This document shows positions 33,001 through 46,347 of a DNA stretch of 64,000 bases, piece by piece. Origin of the DNA: Calendula officinalis (taxonomy: Eukaryota > Streptophyta > Magnoliopsida > Asterales > Asteraceae); contig OY970832.1 of assembly GCA_963853835.1 (NCBI GenBank), positions 42,874,063 to 42,938,062 of the forward strand, read 5' to 3'. The notes below the pieces were generated by a model. It saw nothing but the letters and a program-made list of their open reading frames with translations, searched no databases and was not told where the DNA came from. A program made the translations under genes and the position numbers. The first letter of the stretch is position 1. Each line of letters starts with the position of its first letter.

Positions 33001-35646
33001 TGTGACAACTCGATATTTCCGGTATGTAACTTCATTTCATTTCTAGAACTTTCCTTATTTAGAAAGTTTCTACTTATAGACATTTCTATTTTTGGCATTC
33101 CTTATACACAATAAACATACATATTTTACACCATACATTAGTGTTTGACTATTTTAGTCAACACAACATTATTACTTTCTTATGGTGACACACTTTGAGT
33201 TAAAACAATTCTAAAAACAATAAGTTTCCCGGTTAGGTAATAAACGTAACAAACTATTATAAACGTGACTCGAATTGAACGAACCATCGAACCCGACACA
33301 AAGGGTTGACCGACCACTTAAGTGGCCGACCTCCCCTCTTTGCTTGACCCATTCGGCCGAACACCCCTAGGGTGTGAGGTTCCCTTGCCTCAAAATCTTA
33401 TCCTCATCCCTTTGAAAGAGTCCTTGTTTGACTCAAACTCCAATTGTAAACCCTAGCAAGCTCCCTATAAATACATTGCTAAAGCCAACCATTAAACCCT
33501 ATTTGCCCCCTTGAAGCCGTCGACCATACCCCACCATAATCCCCTTTGTCCGTCGTGTTCAAGCAAGCCGAGCATCTCATTGTTCGATCCAAGCTAGGTA
33601 TAACGAATCTCTTCCTTGTTTTGTTTGTTTACTTGTTTTTTTGTCCCTAAGCTCGAACCCGAGACCATGGCCAAGGCCATATGGTCTCGGCATGCATCCT
33701 TGCCCCATAAACCCGTAGCCTACATGCATGCATGCGTACGGTTGTGTGCGAGTGTGTGTGTATGTCTTGTGCTTGATAATGATCTTGTTGTTTTGTTGCT
33801 AAATCCGTGACTTCAAACCCTAGATCTACACTAGGATGACCGAAAAGCCTTAGATCTAGAACTCTAGACCCGATCTAGACCTCTAAACCCTTGAACCAAG
33901 CCGATCTAGCCGAACCTAGAACACAAACCCGTAGGGTTTTGGCCTTCGGCCAACCCTAGACCGAACCCTAACCCTAATTGAATTGCATGTTTGACTATTC
34001 GACCAATTGATAGCTATATTGATCATAGTTGACTTTGCTTGACCACATTATAGTATACCTTAAACCCTAACCGAAATCTAGAAGCTTTAGTTGACTTTTA
34101 TTGACTAATTTTGACCAATATTGACCAATAAGTCAAACCGGGTCAATACCGGATCTTGACCCAAACCGTGGACCCAAAACCCGAATAACCAATCGGGCCA
34201 AGGCCCGTACTTGGCCCATATCAATCTACTTTAGTCCATCGGGCCCAAACCTTGATTGGCCCATTAGTATCCAAGCCCATTTGGACCAAAGCCCAAACCT
34301 TTGGCCCATACCCAACCAAACCGAACCCAATTGGGCCAAGCCCAATTCAAGGCCCAACCTAAGTGGACCTAAGCCCAATAAGAGGCCCAAGTGGCCCAAC
34401 CCATTAAGCCCATTAGGCCCAATCTAGGCCCAATAAGCCTAACCCAAGCCCATTTCATTTCATTTCATTTCGTAGCCCATTTCATTTCATTTCATTTCAT
34501 TTCATTTCATATCAACCTAATAAGGTCCAATAATCTAAGTTCGTTCGATGTCACGAAACATAAAACATAACATGTAATACATATTGCTTAACTTATATCG
34601 TATATAGTATCGCCTGTGTTAGCTTAGTCTAATCAGTAGTTAAATCATTTAGGAAGCTAGGAGTTTCCCAAGGATTCCTCTGTCTTAAGTCTCTTGTTGC
34701 TAAGCTTGCCAGGTGAGTCCACAGACCCCTTTACTCTTTTTAACTGTTTTATAAACTTTGGGGTGGAAAACATAAACAACTGCTACTGTTTTACTATGAC
34801 TGTACAACAACATCTATACATTTTCATTATCGCATTGGCATGACAAACAATTATTATACCGGACTAAGGTTGCCAGCAATCATTAACTAGTGGATCTAGA
34901 CCATGGATATGCAGATAGTACTATTGGCTGACACTCATCCTCCCAACGAACGTTTGATCATTACTTGGTTTATCCAAGACATCTCCGGGAGTGTATATCC
35001 ATAAAATAACATAACATACTGGAGTTGAAGTGTTGATTGTGGACTTAGGGGTTGGTATATTAACTCAATAGACTAGCTACCTGTTGGGGATAACAGTTCA
35101 TGCGATGTCAAACACAACATTTTGTTCAACACTTTTTCATAAACATAACTAGTAGTTGTATACATTCTACAACTATACTAAACATTTCATACTTATTACT
35201 CATATCACATGAGTGTTGAACCTTATACATTTTCAGTCATAAACCATTTTCTTAACAAACATTTTGGGTAGCAAATCACTTTACTTTCATCATAAACATT
35301 AACCCTGTGGATTCACTCAACATTATTGTTGACCCTTTTACTATTTATGTTTTTCCAGGTAATTAGGTGCAGTGGAGTTGGAGGATATGAGCATTGCGAT
35401 TGTCGTGAGCCATGTTTAAAACATTAAGTTTACGAACAATCATTTCATTTCAAACAATTTTTATTTTAGGAAACTTGCTATTTTTGGAAACTTTCTACTT
35501 TTGGAAAGTGAAACAAACGTTTATTTTTCGTTATTGCGTGGTTGTTTGTTTACTTAATTTTTGCTATGTTGTCATGAATGTTACACCTTCGTTCTTCCGC
35601 AAAACATTTTAAATGAAGTAAAACTCATTTTTGGCGGGGTGTGACA
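33001..35646 (+). repeat. 3' LTR of K
   Basis: 2646 bp, collinear with the 5' LTR. Differences seen include a 10-bp loss in the GGCCCA cluster and a roughly 31-bp stretch present near 35140-35170 but absent at about 26810. Ends GGGTGTGACA, followed by cttac. Confidence 0.95.
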
Positions 35647-35651
35647 CTTAC

Positions 35652-37817
35652 GCACCATAACACTCGCAATAATTTGAATCCATATCTAAGGTTCTTTATC
35701 CTTACAATATGAATATCGTTGAACAAGTGAGGTGTTCCATTAGGTGGATAGTACTTCGATCTAAGATTTTCTTTGGTTTGTTTAAGTCTAAACTAAACTT
35801 AAAACTCATTCCAATTTTAATCCTTAATTTTAAAAGACTTGCGATTCGTGTACTTTATTCCACAAGACGCCTTTCTAAAATTATCTTTAAAAGTCTAAGT
35901 TTTAAACTTGTTCGATTTTATTTGTATACCTTAAAAACGAGGTGTACAAAAAGATATTACTAGGTTTTGTGAAAAACCTTATCTTAATAAAACGTACTTG
36001 TTTTATTTACTTTGAAAAACTTTAAACCCTATGTTAAACTTTAAAATAGAGATTTTAATTCTTTATGACTTACGAACACAAGTCATAACTCTAATTTAAC
36101 ATAACTTAGTTTTTCCATGTCTAATAATAAAATTAAACATTTACTTATTAGATTATCCAAAATATGTCCAAGGGACACATTTGTAAACTATGCGATTTTC
36201 TTGTGTAGCTCCCACTAATTCCAACAACCATGATGGAATTTGAGCATGAACAGAATCACTAGTTTAAACTTGGTGAACACTAATAATCTTATTATATAAA
36301 AACTACATATAATAATCTTAGTTTGTTTGAACCATTCTTATATTCAACTTAGACTTAGTTAAATATAGGTTCTTAAATTTCCTATGTTATTTTACCCTTG
36401 ATCATTAATCTAGTATTTTACGAATCTTGTAAAATACTTTGTATAATAAACTAGTTATAATTACTTATAACTTTATATAATCTAATATTTATAACTTTCG
36501 TATTATTATCTAATTATAAAAAAAAAACTTACTTTGTACAATTTCTAGTTGTTTACAATCTAATATTTATAATCTAATATTTATAACTTTCGTATTATTA
36601 TTATTATCTAATTATAGCATTTTTAATAAGAATATTATACCTAATTTGTACATTTGTATTTTAACTCAGACTAATTAAAATACGTACAAACTATTTTATC
36701 TTTTAAAATCACTTTTAAATAATTTGAAAAATCCGAAAATTATATATATAATATAATATAGATACATCTTGTTAATTTTAAGACTTTAAAATTAACACTT
36801 CTCTTCTATCCTTAATTAAATTTAATTAATTAAACCCTTATCTCGTTTTTGATCAATTAAAACCTAATTTCATTTACTTGATCAATAACGCCCTTTTAGT
36901 TAAAGATTAATCCTAATCGATCATATTTAAACAATTATTAAACTTTGTTTAAATTCTAGGATAGATTATAACTTTAATAATTTTATTTAAACTTATTTAA
37001 TTTAAATCTTGTAAACAAAACTTTGTCTAGATTTCTAGATTTAAAGAACTAGTTTTAATAAACTCATTAAAACAATAATCAAACCTTATTAAACATAAAC
37101 ATGTTTAATTTTCTAGGTTCTAGATTATGTTCTTGATTAATCCTATTAACCAATTAAACTAAACTAGTTTAATGTTCTTGGTCCTAGGTTGAATCTAGGG
37201 TTTTGAAAAATTTCCTTAAGCCTATGAAACTTATCCACCAATTAAACAAAAGTAGTTTAATGTTCTTGGTCCTAGGTTGAATCTAGGGTTTCGAAAATTT
37301 TCCTTAATCCTAGGAAACTTCTCCACCAATTAAACTAAACTAGTTTAATCAAACTTGGTGTCCAAGTATTCTTATGATTTTCGAAATCTATGGATAAAAG
37401 GAAAGGATCCTTTTTGACAAATTAAACTAAAACTTAGTTTAACATACTTGGTCCTAGATTTTGAAGATCAATTAAAAAGGAAAGAATCATTTTGACCAAA
37501 AATTTTGACATTCTTGATCCTAGGGTTCTTGTAATTTTCGAACATAGTAGGGTTAGGGAAAGAAGCCTTTTTGACCAATTAAACTAAACTAGTTTAATGC
37601 TCTTGGTCCTAGGGTTCTTTCTTGATCTCGAAATTACTAGGGTTTAGAATCCTTATGACCAATTAAACTAAACTGTTTAACATTCTTGGTCTAGGGTTCT
37701 TTGCCCTCATTAGAAATCTATGAATAAGAAAAAGAAGAAGGAACGAAAAAAATAAAAAAAACTTGGAAATTAAACAAACAAAAAACTTTGTTATTATTGT
37801 TTAGATTTCTAAACCAA
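35652..37817 (-). other. Leader (5' internal region) of C with hairpin array
   Basis: Non-coding AT-rich region between gag and PBS, on the minus strand. 35700-37100 shows no feature beyond A/T richness. 37150-37690 holds about six spaced copies of a unit with agaaccctagga/tcctagggttct text and a stem such as TTAAACTA...TAGTTTAA, at about 37156, 37243, 37330, 37422, 37579 and 37665. The same array occurs in B and I. Confidence 0.8.
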
Positions 37818-37830
37818 CGCTCTGATACCA
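37818..37830 (-). other. Primer-binding site of C
   Basis: TGGTATCAGAGCG on the minus strand, one base from the 5' LTR end. Identical in B and I. Confidence 0.93.
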
Positions 37831-37831
37831 C

Positions 37832-38980
37832 TGAAGGGTTTCATTGTAACTGATTGACCATTTGGGTCAACCTCCTAGTATACTTGGTTCGACCATACTG
37901 ACAAGAACATGACTCTTGTTGGTTAAACCAACTAGCTAGTTTAATCCCTAAAGCGGAACGGAGATTAAACTTAATCCTTAAACCCTAAAGGATTGGGGAT
38001 GTTGGAAATCTAAACTAGATTAACAAGAAAGAAACCTTGTACGAAAAACCCGAACACACACACATACTTGTGGTGTTCGTCGACAAACCAAGAACCCTAG
38101 GGTTCTTGGTTCGATTTCGACCAAGGGGAAAGAAGGGAAAAAGGGTTTTTCCAATTCATACCTTAACTGCTTAAGATTAGTCCACGAGTGATGAGCAAGA
38201 CAAGAAACCTTCTAGCCGGTTCTTGCAACGATCCTTGAATAACTCAATCGATCTTTGAAGAACGCGAAGAACGAACGAAGAACGAAGGAAGAACACGAAG
38301 AACACGAGACTTGTGTTCTTGGTGTTTCGGCCGAATTCAAGGGGAGGGTGGGAGGAATTTCGCGGCTTAGGGTATTAGGGAACAAGCATTAAGGTCTTAA
38401 AGTGAATCCTAAGATCTTCTATTTATAATAGAAGATCTTTCACTTAAGTCCTTCTAATTTAATCAAGAAACGTTTCTTAATTAAACTTTCTCTTTTATAT
38501 TTCCTACCCTTATAGTTTAACTAGTTTATTATTGTCACTTAACTATTAAATACTATGTATAATATACCCATATATAATTTGGTATAAATACCGAAATATA
38601 TATATACTTATATTTATACATTTAATAATTAATTATATAATAACCTTTATATAATTTAGACAATAATATTATCCAAACACTATATGATTTAATGGCTTTA
38701 AATCATATTATGGATAATCTATTATTAACACATTGTATATTTACTCAACTAGTAAATGTACAAATACTTGTATTAATTAGTTAATTAAACTAATCTAGTA
38801 ATAAGTTAAACTTAACTTAATACTTAACTGATTTATAATGACTATTATAAATCATTCCTCTCCAAGTATCATTGCATAATAACTACTCGTATTACATGCA
38901 CTCACCGGTGTGACCCTTAAGTGTTTCGTAGGCATGGACGTATCATCATAGGTTGACTAACTGTGCACATAAATCCTTCA
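37832..38980 (-). repeat. 5' LTR of C
   Basis: 1149 bp, TGAAGGG...CCTTCA on the plus strand. Contains the TATA-in-inverted-repeat at 38411-38439. Confidence 0.93.
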
Positions 38981-39902
38981 GTTAAGTATTAAGTTAAGTT
39001 TAACTTATTACTAGATTAGTTTAACTAACTAATTAATACAAGTACATTTACTAGTTGAGTAAATACACAATGTGTTAATTATAGATTATCCATAATATGA
39101 TTTAAAACTATTAAGTCATATAGTGTTTAGATAATATTATTGTCTAAATTATATAATGTCTATTATATAATTAATTATTAAATGTATAAATATAAGTATA
39201 TATATTTCGGTATTTATACCGAATTATATATAAGTATGTTATACATAGTATTTAATAGTTAAGTGACAATAATAAAATAGTTAAACTATAAGGGCTAGAA
39301 ACGAAAAAGGGAAAGTTTAACTAAGTATTATAAATAGAAGATCTTAGGCTTAACCTAATCCCTCTAATAGAGAACCCTAGCCACGAAATTTCCCCCTCCT
39401 CTCCCCCTCTATTCGGCCGAAATCACCAAGGGCCAAGAACACCAAGCTTGGTGTTCTTCGTGTTCTTCGAGTTTGTCGAATAGTTGATTATTACAAGAGC
39501 TTATCTAGTGGGCATCTCGTTGTGTTTATCACTGGTGAATCTATCTTGAGCGACTAAGGTATTGATTAGAAGAACTCCTTTTCCTCTTCTTCTTCATTCG
39601 ACTGAAACACACAAGTTTGTGTGTGTTTCGGTGTGTTCGATCGAACCGTAAGCCAAGAACCTTAGGGGTCTTGGTGTTCATTGTTCAAGTCTTTTTCTTA
39701 TGTTAATCTAGTCCAGATTTCCAACATCCTCAATCCTTTAGGGTTTAAAGATTAAGTTTAATCTCAGTTCCGCTTTCGGGATTAAACTAGCTAGTTGGTT
39801 CAACCGGTAAGAACAAGTTCATGTTCTTATCAGTTTACAGTTCGAATCAGTGTGACTAGGTGGTTGACCTAAGTGTTCAATTAGTGTTATGAAACCCTAC
39901 AG

Positions 39903-39915
39903 TGGTATCAGAGCG
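39903..39915 (+). other. Primer-binding site of B
   Basis: TGGTATCAGAGCG directly after the 5' LTR end (CCCTACA, 39901). Confidence 0.93.
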
Positions 39916-42015
39916 TTGGTTTAGAAATCTAAACAAGATTAACAAAGTTTTTTTATTTGTTTAATTTCAAAGTTTATTTTTTATTTTATTTTTTTGTTCT
40001 AGGTTTTTCTTCCTTTTCTTCCTTCAATTCGAAAAAGGTAGAAAGAACCCTAGGACCAAGTATGTTAAACTAGTTTAGTTTAATTGGTAAAAAGAATTCT
40101 TCCTCCTTCTTATTTTTTAAAAACTAGAAAGAACCCTAGGACCAATTATGTTAAACTAGTTCAGTTTTAATTGGTCAAAAGGATTCTTTTTCCCCTCCCC
40201 ATGATTTAAAAATTCTAAGAAGAACCCTAGGACCAAAAACATTAAACTAGTTTAGTTTAATTGGTCAAAAGGATTCTTCCCCTACATTTTTCGAAATCTA
40301 GGAAAAACCAAAGGACCAAGCATGTTAAACTAGTTTAGTTTAATTGGTCAAAAGGATTCCTTCCCTTGATTATTTGATCCCTAAAGAACCCTAGGACTAA
40401 GAACATTAAACTATTTTAGTTTAATTGGTTAAGAGGATTAATTCAAAACATAATCTAGAACCTAGAAACTTAAACAAGTCTATGTTTAAGAAGGTTTAAT
40501 TATTGTTTTAATGATTTTATCAAAACTAGTTTTTTAAGCCTAGAAATCTAGACAAAGTTTTTGTCTAAAGGTTTAGATTAAAAAGTTTTAATAAATTTAT
40601 TAAAGTTATAATCTATCCTAGAATATAAACAAAGATTATTGTTTAGATATGATTGATTAGAATTCAAATAAATATTCAAAACTAAAATCTAGAATTAAAA
40701 GGATAAAAACTAGTTAAGTCTGAATCCTAGGATTTAATTAGATTTAACTTTTGAATAAATGATGTTTTTGATCAAGAAAGTTAAAACCTAGTTTTAGTTG
40801 ATCAAGGACAAGATTAGGGTTTGATTAATTAAAATTAATAAAGGATTAAAAAGGAAGTGTTAATTTTAAAGTCTTAAAATTAACAAGATGTATTTATACT
40901 ATATATATTTTCGGAATTTTTTAAATATTTAAAAGAAGATGCATTTTAAAAGGATAAAATAGTTTATACGTATTTTAATTAGATCAAGTTAAAATACATA
41001 TGTATAAACTAGGTGTAATATTCTTATTAGAATATTACAAGGTTTTAAAGTAATAAATTATATATATTAAATACAAGATTAAATGGAACATTAAATATAA
41101 AATGTTAATTTGATCATGAAATTTTAATATTAATATAACTAGAATTTGTATTAAGTTATAATTAAATTAGAATGTACAAAGTTGTAAACAATTAGAAATT
41201 ATACAAACGAGGTTTTATTATAATTAGATAGTTCAAAACTTAGTAAATAAAACAAGTTTGTTTTATTAAGAAAAGGTTTTTCACAAAACTTAGTAAAAGC
41301 ATTTTGTACACCTCGTTTTTAGTATACAAGTAAAATCGAACAAATTTAAAACTATAAGTTTTAAACGGAATTTAAAAAGGCGTCTTGCGGAATTAAGTAC
41401 ACAAATCGCACATTTTAAATAAGGATTAAAATTTGAATAAGATTTATGTTTAGTTTAAGACTTAAACAAACCCAAGAAAATCTTAGATCTAAGTACTACC
41501 CATCGAATGGACTACCTCACTTGTTCAACGATATTTATATTGTAAGGAGAAAGAACCTTAGATATGGATTCAAATCATTGCGAGTGTTAGGGTGCGTAGG
41601 GTTCTGTGATAATCGGGAGTCCCGGCACAGAACATCGCACTGTCTTAGATGGTATGATCTATTTTCGTGATAATCGGGAGTCCCGACCCAAAGAGTACTT
41701 GAGTAGAATAAACATACTATACTTTATTGCAATTAGAAATGTACAAAGTTATAAGTCTATTATAATTAGATTGTACAAAGTTGTAATACTTTAAAAAGTC
41801 TATATATTCTACGACCCCTAGGAATCGTATCAAGTGTGGTACGATTGGTAAGGATGTTACCTACCAGAAATAGCATGTCTCGTCGAGAAGTGCCCAAACC
41901 ATGCGGCGAGAATGTGATATATGGAGCCTAGGCCTAAAATATTAATTATGGGTTTATAATATATTTTAGAAGATGTTTGTTGATGATTACTAATTAAACT
42001 GAGTTTGATTTGTAG
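39916..42015 (+). other. Structured non-coding leader of B
   Basis: 40041-40440 is a tandem array (about 80-90-bp unit) of stem-loops with arms TTAAACTA/TAGTTTAA at about 40064, 40149, 40241, 40323 and 40404. 41606-41625 and 41667-41686 are two copies of a 20-bp word beginning gtgataatcgggagtcccg, with a CGGGA/TCCCG stem. 41878-41911 forms an 8-bp stem TCTCGTCG/CGGCGAGA with a loop of about 18 nt, about 105 bp before the gag ATG. The remaining stretch is AT-rich without genes. Confidence 0.78.
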
Positions 42016-42561
42016 ATGGCAGCTACAACCACAAAGATATGTACCAATAATCTCTCACTACGCTTGTTTCTAGAAAAGGACAAATTGACTGGGTCAAAGT
42101 TTCTCAATTGGAAGTGTGATCTTCGGAGTATGCTTAGGCATGAGAGAAAAAGAAATGTCCTAGAAAAAGCAATATTAAATGCCCCTGCCACGAATGCTAG
42201 AAATGAACCAGGACAAGCATATTACGCTTGTAGAGTGTTCACCTCTTGCAAGATGGTTAAGGGATCATCAGTGAGTTCTCACGTCATGAAAAGGAAAGAG
42301 CACATGGATCGTATCGAATGACTAAGACACCTAGTACCGTTGCAGTTAGCAACAATAATGATACTCAACTCGTTGTCAGATGACTATAAGCCTTATACAG
42401 TCAACTACAACATGCATAACATGGAGCAATCCATTGCTGAGCTACATTCCATCCTCAAGACTACTGAGTTGATTTTGGGGACTAAGTTTAGGAATGATCT
42501 CGTAGTAACCGATGATGGTAGTGAAAAGAGAAAGAGGCGCAGTAGAAAGGGAAAAGGGTAA
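42016..42561 (+). pseudogene. gag of B (copia-type, internally shortened)
   Basis: ATG at 42016 follows a conserved context (gatttgtagATGGCAGC). It reads MAATTTKICTNNLSLRLFLE and KLTGSKFLNWKCDL, an intact N-terminal copia gag domain. QAYYACRVFTSCKMVKG crosses the same internal deletion seen in C. TGA at 42319-42321 is followed in the same frame by LQLATIMILNSLSDDYKPY, NMHNMEQSIAELHSILKT and a basic tail (EKRKRRSRKGKG). The zinc-knuckle area after 42561 is frameshifted; only a ...LNCGKVK-like half survives near 42657. The product would bind element RNA and build particles. Confidence 0.8.
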
Positions 42562-42699
42562 AACCAATCCCAGCCAAGATGTGCCTAAGGGTAATGGAGT
42601 CAAACAAAAAGGTCAAGAAGGTGAAGCCAAACAAGGCAAGGACCGAGAAACGGTGTCTTAATTGTGGAAAGGTCAAAAGGTAAGAGGCAATACAAGCTC

Positions 42700-45256
42700 C
42701 TCAGTCGACTTGACCAACTTCTAGATACTCGCTTTCGACTTGTAAAGTTTATTACGAGTAACTCAACTTTAGCAATTGTTTATTGCATGAGATGATGGAA
42801 AGTGAAGATGGCCTGCATGAGATAGTATTGATCCCACAAGCACCAAGTTAATTTTATAATTCAGTATTTTTCATTTTAGATTCATGCAAAAACAATTTTA
42901 TTTTTGTTAAGACAAGTTTTTATGATTAAAACATGGTTTTTGTTTTATAAAATTATGAATCCATTGTTGAATTATATTATGTATGTATGTGTGATAATTA
43001 CACTAGTAAAGTTTTGTGACTAGATTGTAAGTCAAGTTTTGATTTACTAATAATCTCATGATTTATATTTGTTTGATTGTTGAATGAATAATAATATCTT
43101 GGAAGCTCAATTACTTAGATACTAGAAATTAGAAAGTTTTTCTAATACAAGTATTTAAGAATTTTATGAAAATATCAAGTTCAAAGTTTATTGAACTTAG
43201 TTAAAACATCATAAGTAATAATATTACTTATGATAGCAAGTTTTAAAAGCATTGGTATTAATATAGTATGATTATAATGGTTATAATCAAGGTAGACTTT
43301 AAGAGTATTATTACAAGTGTTTCATACTTCTGATAAAGGAATTTAATAAAGTCATAATTCTCTAATAGGAATATTGGATATTCGCAAAATCCAAAGAATG
43401 ACTTGGGCATTAAATAAACTCTTAAGAGGATCAAAATATATTAAGTATTTAAGAACTAAAGGTATTAATGCAAGTGTTTCATACTTGTAATAAATACAGT
43501 ATTTAATCAAGTCATAATCTCCTAATAGGAATGTTGGATATTTATGAAAACCAAGAAGTGACTTTGGCATTAAATGAAGTTCTCAAAAGACACTAAAGTA
43601 TTTAAGAATTGGAAGTATCATTACAAGTGTTTCATACTTTTTAGATACATTGATCAATGAAAGTCACAATTCCCTAAACAGGAATATTGGATATTCGCAA
43701 AATCCAAAGGATGACTTTAATGATTGACAAATTCTTAAAAGATTAAACTATAAGTTCTTGACCAAGAAAGTCAAAGTCTTGACTTAGTCAAAGTGATAGT
43801 TTAATTGATGCTTATATTCCATAAAAGTTAGTGGGAGCTATGACTAACATATTCATTAAAGGCATTAATGAACTAAGTTAGTTAGTAAGATATTACCAAC
43901 ACGATATTACCAAGTCATTAACCAAAGAGTAAAGAGAAATAATAAATTATCATAAATTAGATTATTGCAAGCCTAATAGCGTGGTCACAAGTCTTGTGAT
44001 TAATTATTGCAATTCTAATAGGACATTCACCGTCTAGTGAGTAATTTGATCGTTTAAGGATATTTCTTTAACTAGTAATGATATATCTACAAATCAAGTG
44101 ACGAAAAGAGATTTAGTTTCAAGATGAATTTTATAAATTCAAGAAACTAAGAAGTTAATTTCCAATCCTCCTATGTTTACCGAATTGTATGAAAGGCAAG
44201 ACTAGAATGTGTTCTAATGTTGCAAGAACCAAATCTAGCAAAGACAAAAGTAATAGTATTTTTCAAATACTTGTGTTATGTCTTTAGTTTAATAGAAATG
44301 ACTAGTTTAGTGATAAATTTACAAGATATGTAAAAGTCATTAAGTAATCAACTCGAACAAAAGGAATAAGTAATGATCCAATAATAATTCGGTATCTTGG
44401 TCCAGCGAGGAACGATACATGGATTAGTGACATTATTATTCAGACTTTGTATGTTTTAAAGTATCCATGAATAAAAATCTTTTTATTCAAGAAGGTATAA
44501 ATCCGTGACTGCTCGTCTTGGTGGGAACCTTGATGGGACGTTAACGTCATCACGATATTTTGTGGAAGATTCGAATTTCTCGAAGATAGCTACATAAGTT
44601 TTTTTATAAACCAAATATCGGTGATATTCTGTCGTGACGACGAATATTGGATGGACCATCGTGATATATACTTCGTGGTTGGAAAGTTCAAAAGTATTAA
44701 TCACTAGGATTGTCCTTAAGCCTGAGGTATTTGGTTTCGGATACAATGACTAATGTGCTTTGGTTCGTCTTACACAAGTCTGAAATATGATTGTCATACG
44801 AGGCCTTACTAGGTACAGAGGAAGTTGTATTTTGAATCGAAATATAACAAGATGGTAATTGCACCTCCTTTTTAGGAGAGATATTTATGGGTCCCTTGAC
44901 ATGATGATAAACTGAAAAATGCACGGCCGTGCTCAGCGAACTGAGCTGTTATTTGTCGTAATCACACAGTTTTAAATCAAGAGGTCAAGAAATGATTTCG
45001 AGTACAGGAGTTGATAAATTCTACCATGCTCATATTCGTTATCACAAATATCATGCTACAAGGGATAAACCTAACACGTTATCCAAGAAGTAAAGACGGA
45101 GTGTTCTTTACTAGACGACGCTATTAATATGTTTTTCTAAATAATACCTGGGTATAAGAGTTTCTATGGGGTTGGTTATCATGTATTGCCTGCTAGAGGG
45201 CCGCTGCAGGACTAGTGTCATCAAGCTAAGGTTACAAACTTGCACAAGTGGGAGTC
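42700..45256 (+). other. Non-coding 3' internal region of B
   Basis: No pol and no ORF of substance. It mirrors C's 3' internal region: repeat units with aatattggatattc and a tcctaatagga core around 43340-43740, the palindrome gcacggccgtgc near 44922-44933, and a terminal purine tract acaagtgggagtc (45244-45256) before the 3' LTR. Confidence 0.75.
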
Positions 45257-46347
45257 TGTTGGATTTATGTGCCCAGTTAGTCAACCTATGATGTCACGTC
45301 CATGTCTATAGGACACTCAAGGGTCACACCGGTGAGTACATGTAAATCGAGTAGTTATGCAATGATACTCGGAGATGACTGATTTATAATGGTAATTATA
45401 AATCAGTTAAGTATTAAGTTAAGTTTAACTTATTACTAGATTTGTTTAACTAACTAATTACTACAAGTATTTGTACATTTACTAGTTGAGTAAATATACA
45501 ATGTGTTAATTATGGATGATATTGTGTTTGGATAATATTATTTTCTAAATTATATAAAGTCTATTATATAATTAATTATTAAATGTATAAATATAAGTAT
45601 ATATATTTTGGTATTTATACCGAATTATATATAAGTATGTTATACATAGTATTTATAGTTAAGTGACAATAATAAACTAGTTAAACTATAAGGGCTAGAA
45701 ACGAAAAAGGGAAAGTTTAATTAAGTATTGAATAATAATTAAACTAGAAGGGTTCTAACTGAAAGATCTTCTATTATAAATAGAAGATCTTAGGCTTAAC
45801 CTAATCCCTCTAATAGAGAACCCTAGTCACGAAATTCCCCCCTCCTCTCCCCCTCTATTCGGCCGAAATCACCAAGGGCCAAGAACACCAAGCTTAGTGT
45901 TCTTCGTGTTCTTTGAGTTTGTCGAATAATTGATTATTGCAAGAGCTTACCTAGTGGGCATCTCGTTGTGTTTATCACTAGTGGATCTATCTTGAGCGAC
46001 TAAAGTATTGATTAGAAGAACTCCTTATCCTCTTCTTCTCCATTCGACCGAAACACACAAGTTTGTGTGTGTTCGGTGTGTTCGATCGAACCGTAAGCCA
46101 AGAACCTTAGGGTTCTTGGTGTTCATCGTTCAAGTCTTTTTTCTTATGTTAATCTAGTCCAAATTTCCAACATCCCCAATCCTTTAGGGTTTAAGGATTA
46201 AGTTTTATCTCAGTTCCGCTTTAGGGATTAAACTAGCTAGTTGGTTCAACCGGTAAGACCAAGTTCATGTTCTTATCCGTCTACGGTTCGCATCACTGTG
46301 GCTAGATGGTTGACCCAAGTGGTCAATCAGTGTTATGAAACCCTACA
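45257..46347 (+). repeat. 3' LTR of B
   Basis: 1091 bp, TGTTGGATTTATGTG...GAAACCCTACA. Contains the full TATA-loop inverted repeat (45763-45791, 12-bp arms). Confidence 0.92.

Larger units (their letters stand above)
24661..35646 (+). mobile_element. K: young, nearly intact Ty3/gypsy chromovirus (Tekay/Del-like)
   Basis: 10,986 bp. LTRs 24661-27289 and 33001-35646 begin TG(C/T)GACAACTCG and end GGGTGTGACA. A perfect TSD cttac lies at 24656-24660 and 35647-35651. The body holds a primer site, an upstream accessory ORF, spliced gag, protease, RT, RNase H, integrase and chromodomain. By eye the two LTRs differ only by a few dozen changes and two small indels, indicating a recent insertion. It lies inside C, itself inside B inside A, so it is the last event of that chain. 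Two nonsense codons near the end of pol are the only obvious lesions in the coding region. Confidence 0.96.
19827..38980 (-). mobile_element. C: gag-only copia element, sister of B, host of K
   Basis: LTRs 19827-20966 (3') and 37832-38980 (5'), TGAAGGGTTTCAT...AAATCCTTCA on the plus strand. The PBS lies at 37818-37830 (TGGTATCAGAGCG on minus), gag at 24257-23590 (minus), and a purine tract (CACAAGTGGGAGTC on minus, 20967-20980) borders the 3' LTR. Perfect TSD gttaa at 19822-19826 and 38981-38985. The target is the LTR of B (aaatcagttaagtatt as in 45405-45420). No pol is seen in about 8 kb of own sequence. Its LTRs look nearly identical, so it is younger than A and probably than B. Confidence 0.93.
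18901..39901 (+). repeat. 5' LTR of B, in three pieces
   Basis: Pieces 18901-18952, 19721-19826 and 38981-39901 add to about 1.08 kb and align with the 3' LTR 45257-46347. The breaks are exactly the D and C insertions with their duplications. The third piece has lost the left arm of the TATA-loop inverted repeat by a short deletion near 39325-39335 (taagtattataaatag). Confidence 0.85.
18901..46347 (+). mobile_element. B: gag-only copia element (TR-GAG-like), host of D, C and K
   Basis: 5' LTR from 18901 (TGTTGGATTTATGTGCACAG) to 39901, split by D and C; PBS 39903-39915; leader; gag 42016-42561; non-coding 3' internal region; polypurine tract just before 45257; 3' LTR 45257-46347. Flanking 5-mers are agatt and acatt, one mismatch. 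Deleting B rejoins the Copia A gag as ...CCAAAGATTGGG..., which keeps its reading frame sense. No pol sequence lies in 42700-45250. Elements with LTRs and gag but no pol are known as TR-GAGs and are presumed mobilised in trans. Confidence 0.85.

Noticed and set aside
32538..33114. 184-186-codon frames on both strands over the end of pol of K
   Set aside because: They overlap the true integrase/chromodomain frame and the PPT/LTR junction, which explain the sequence fully.
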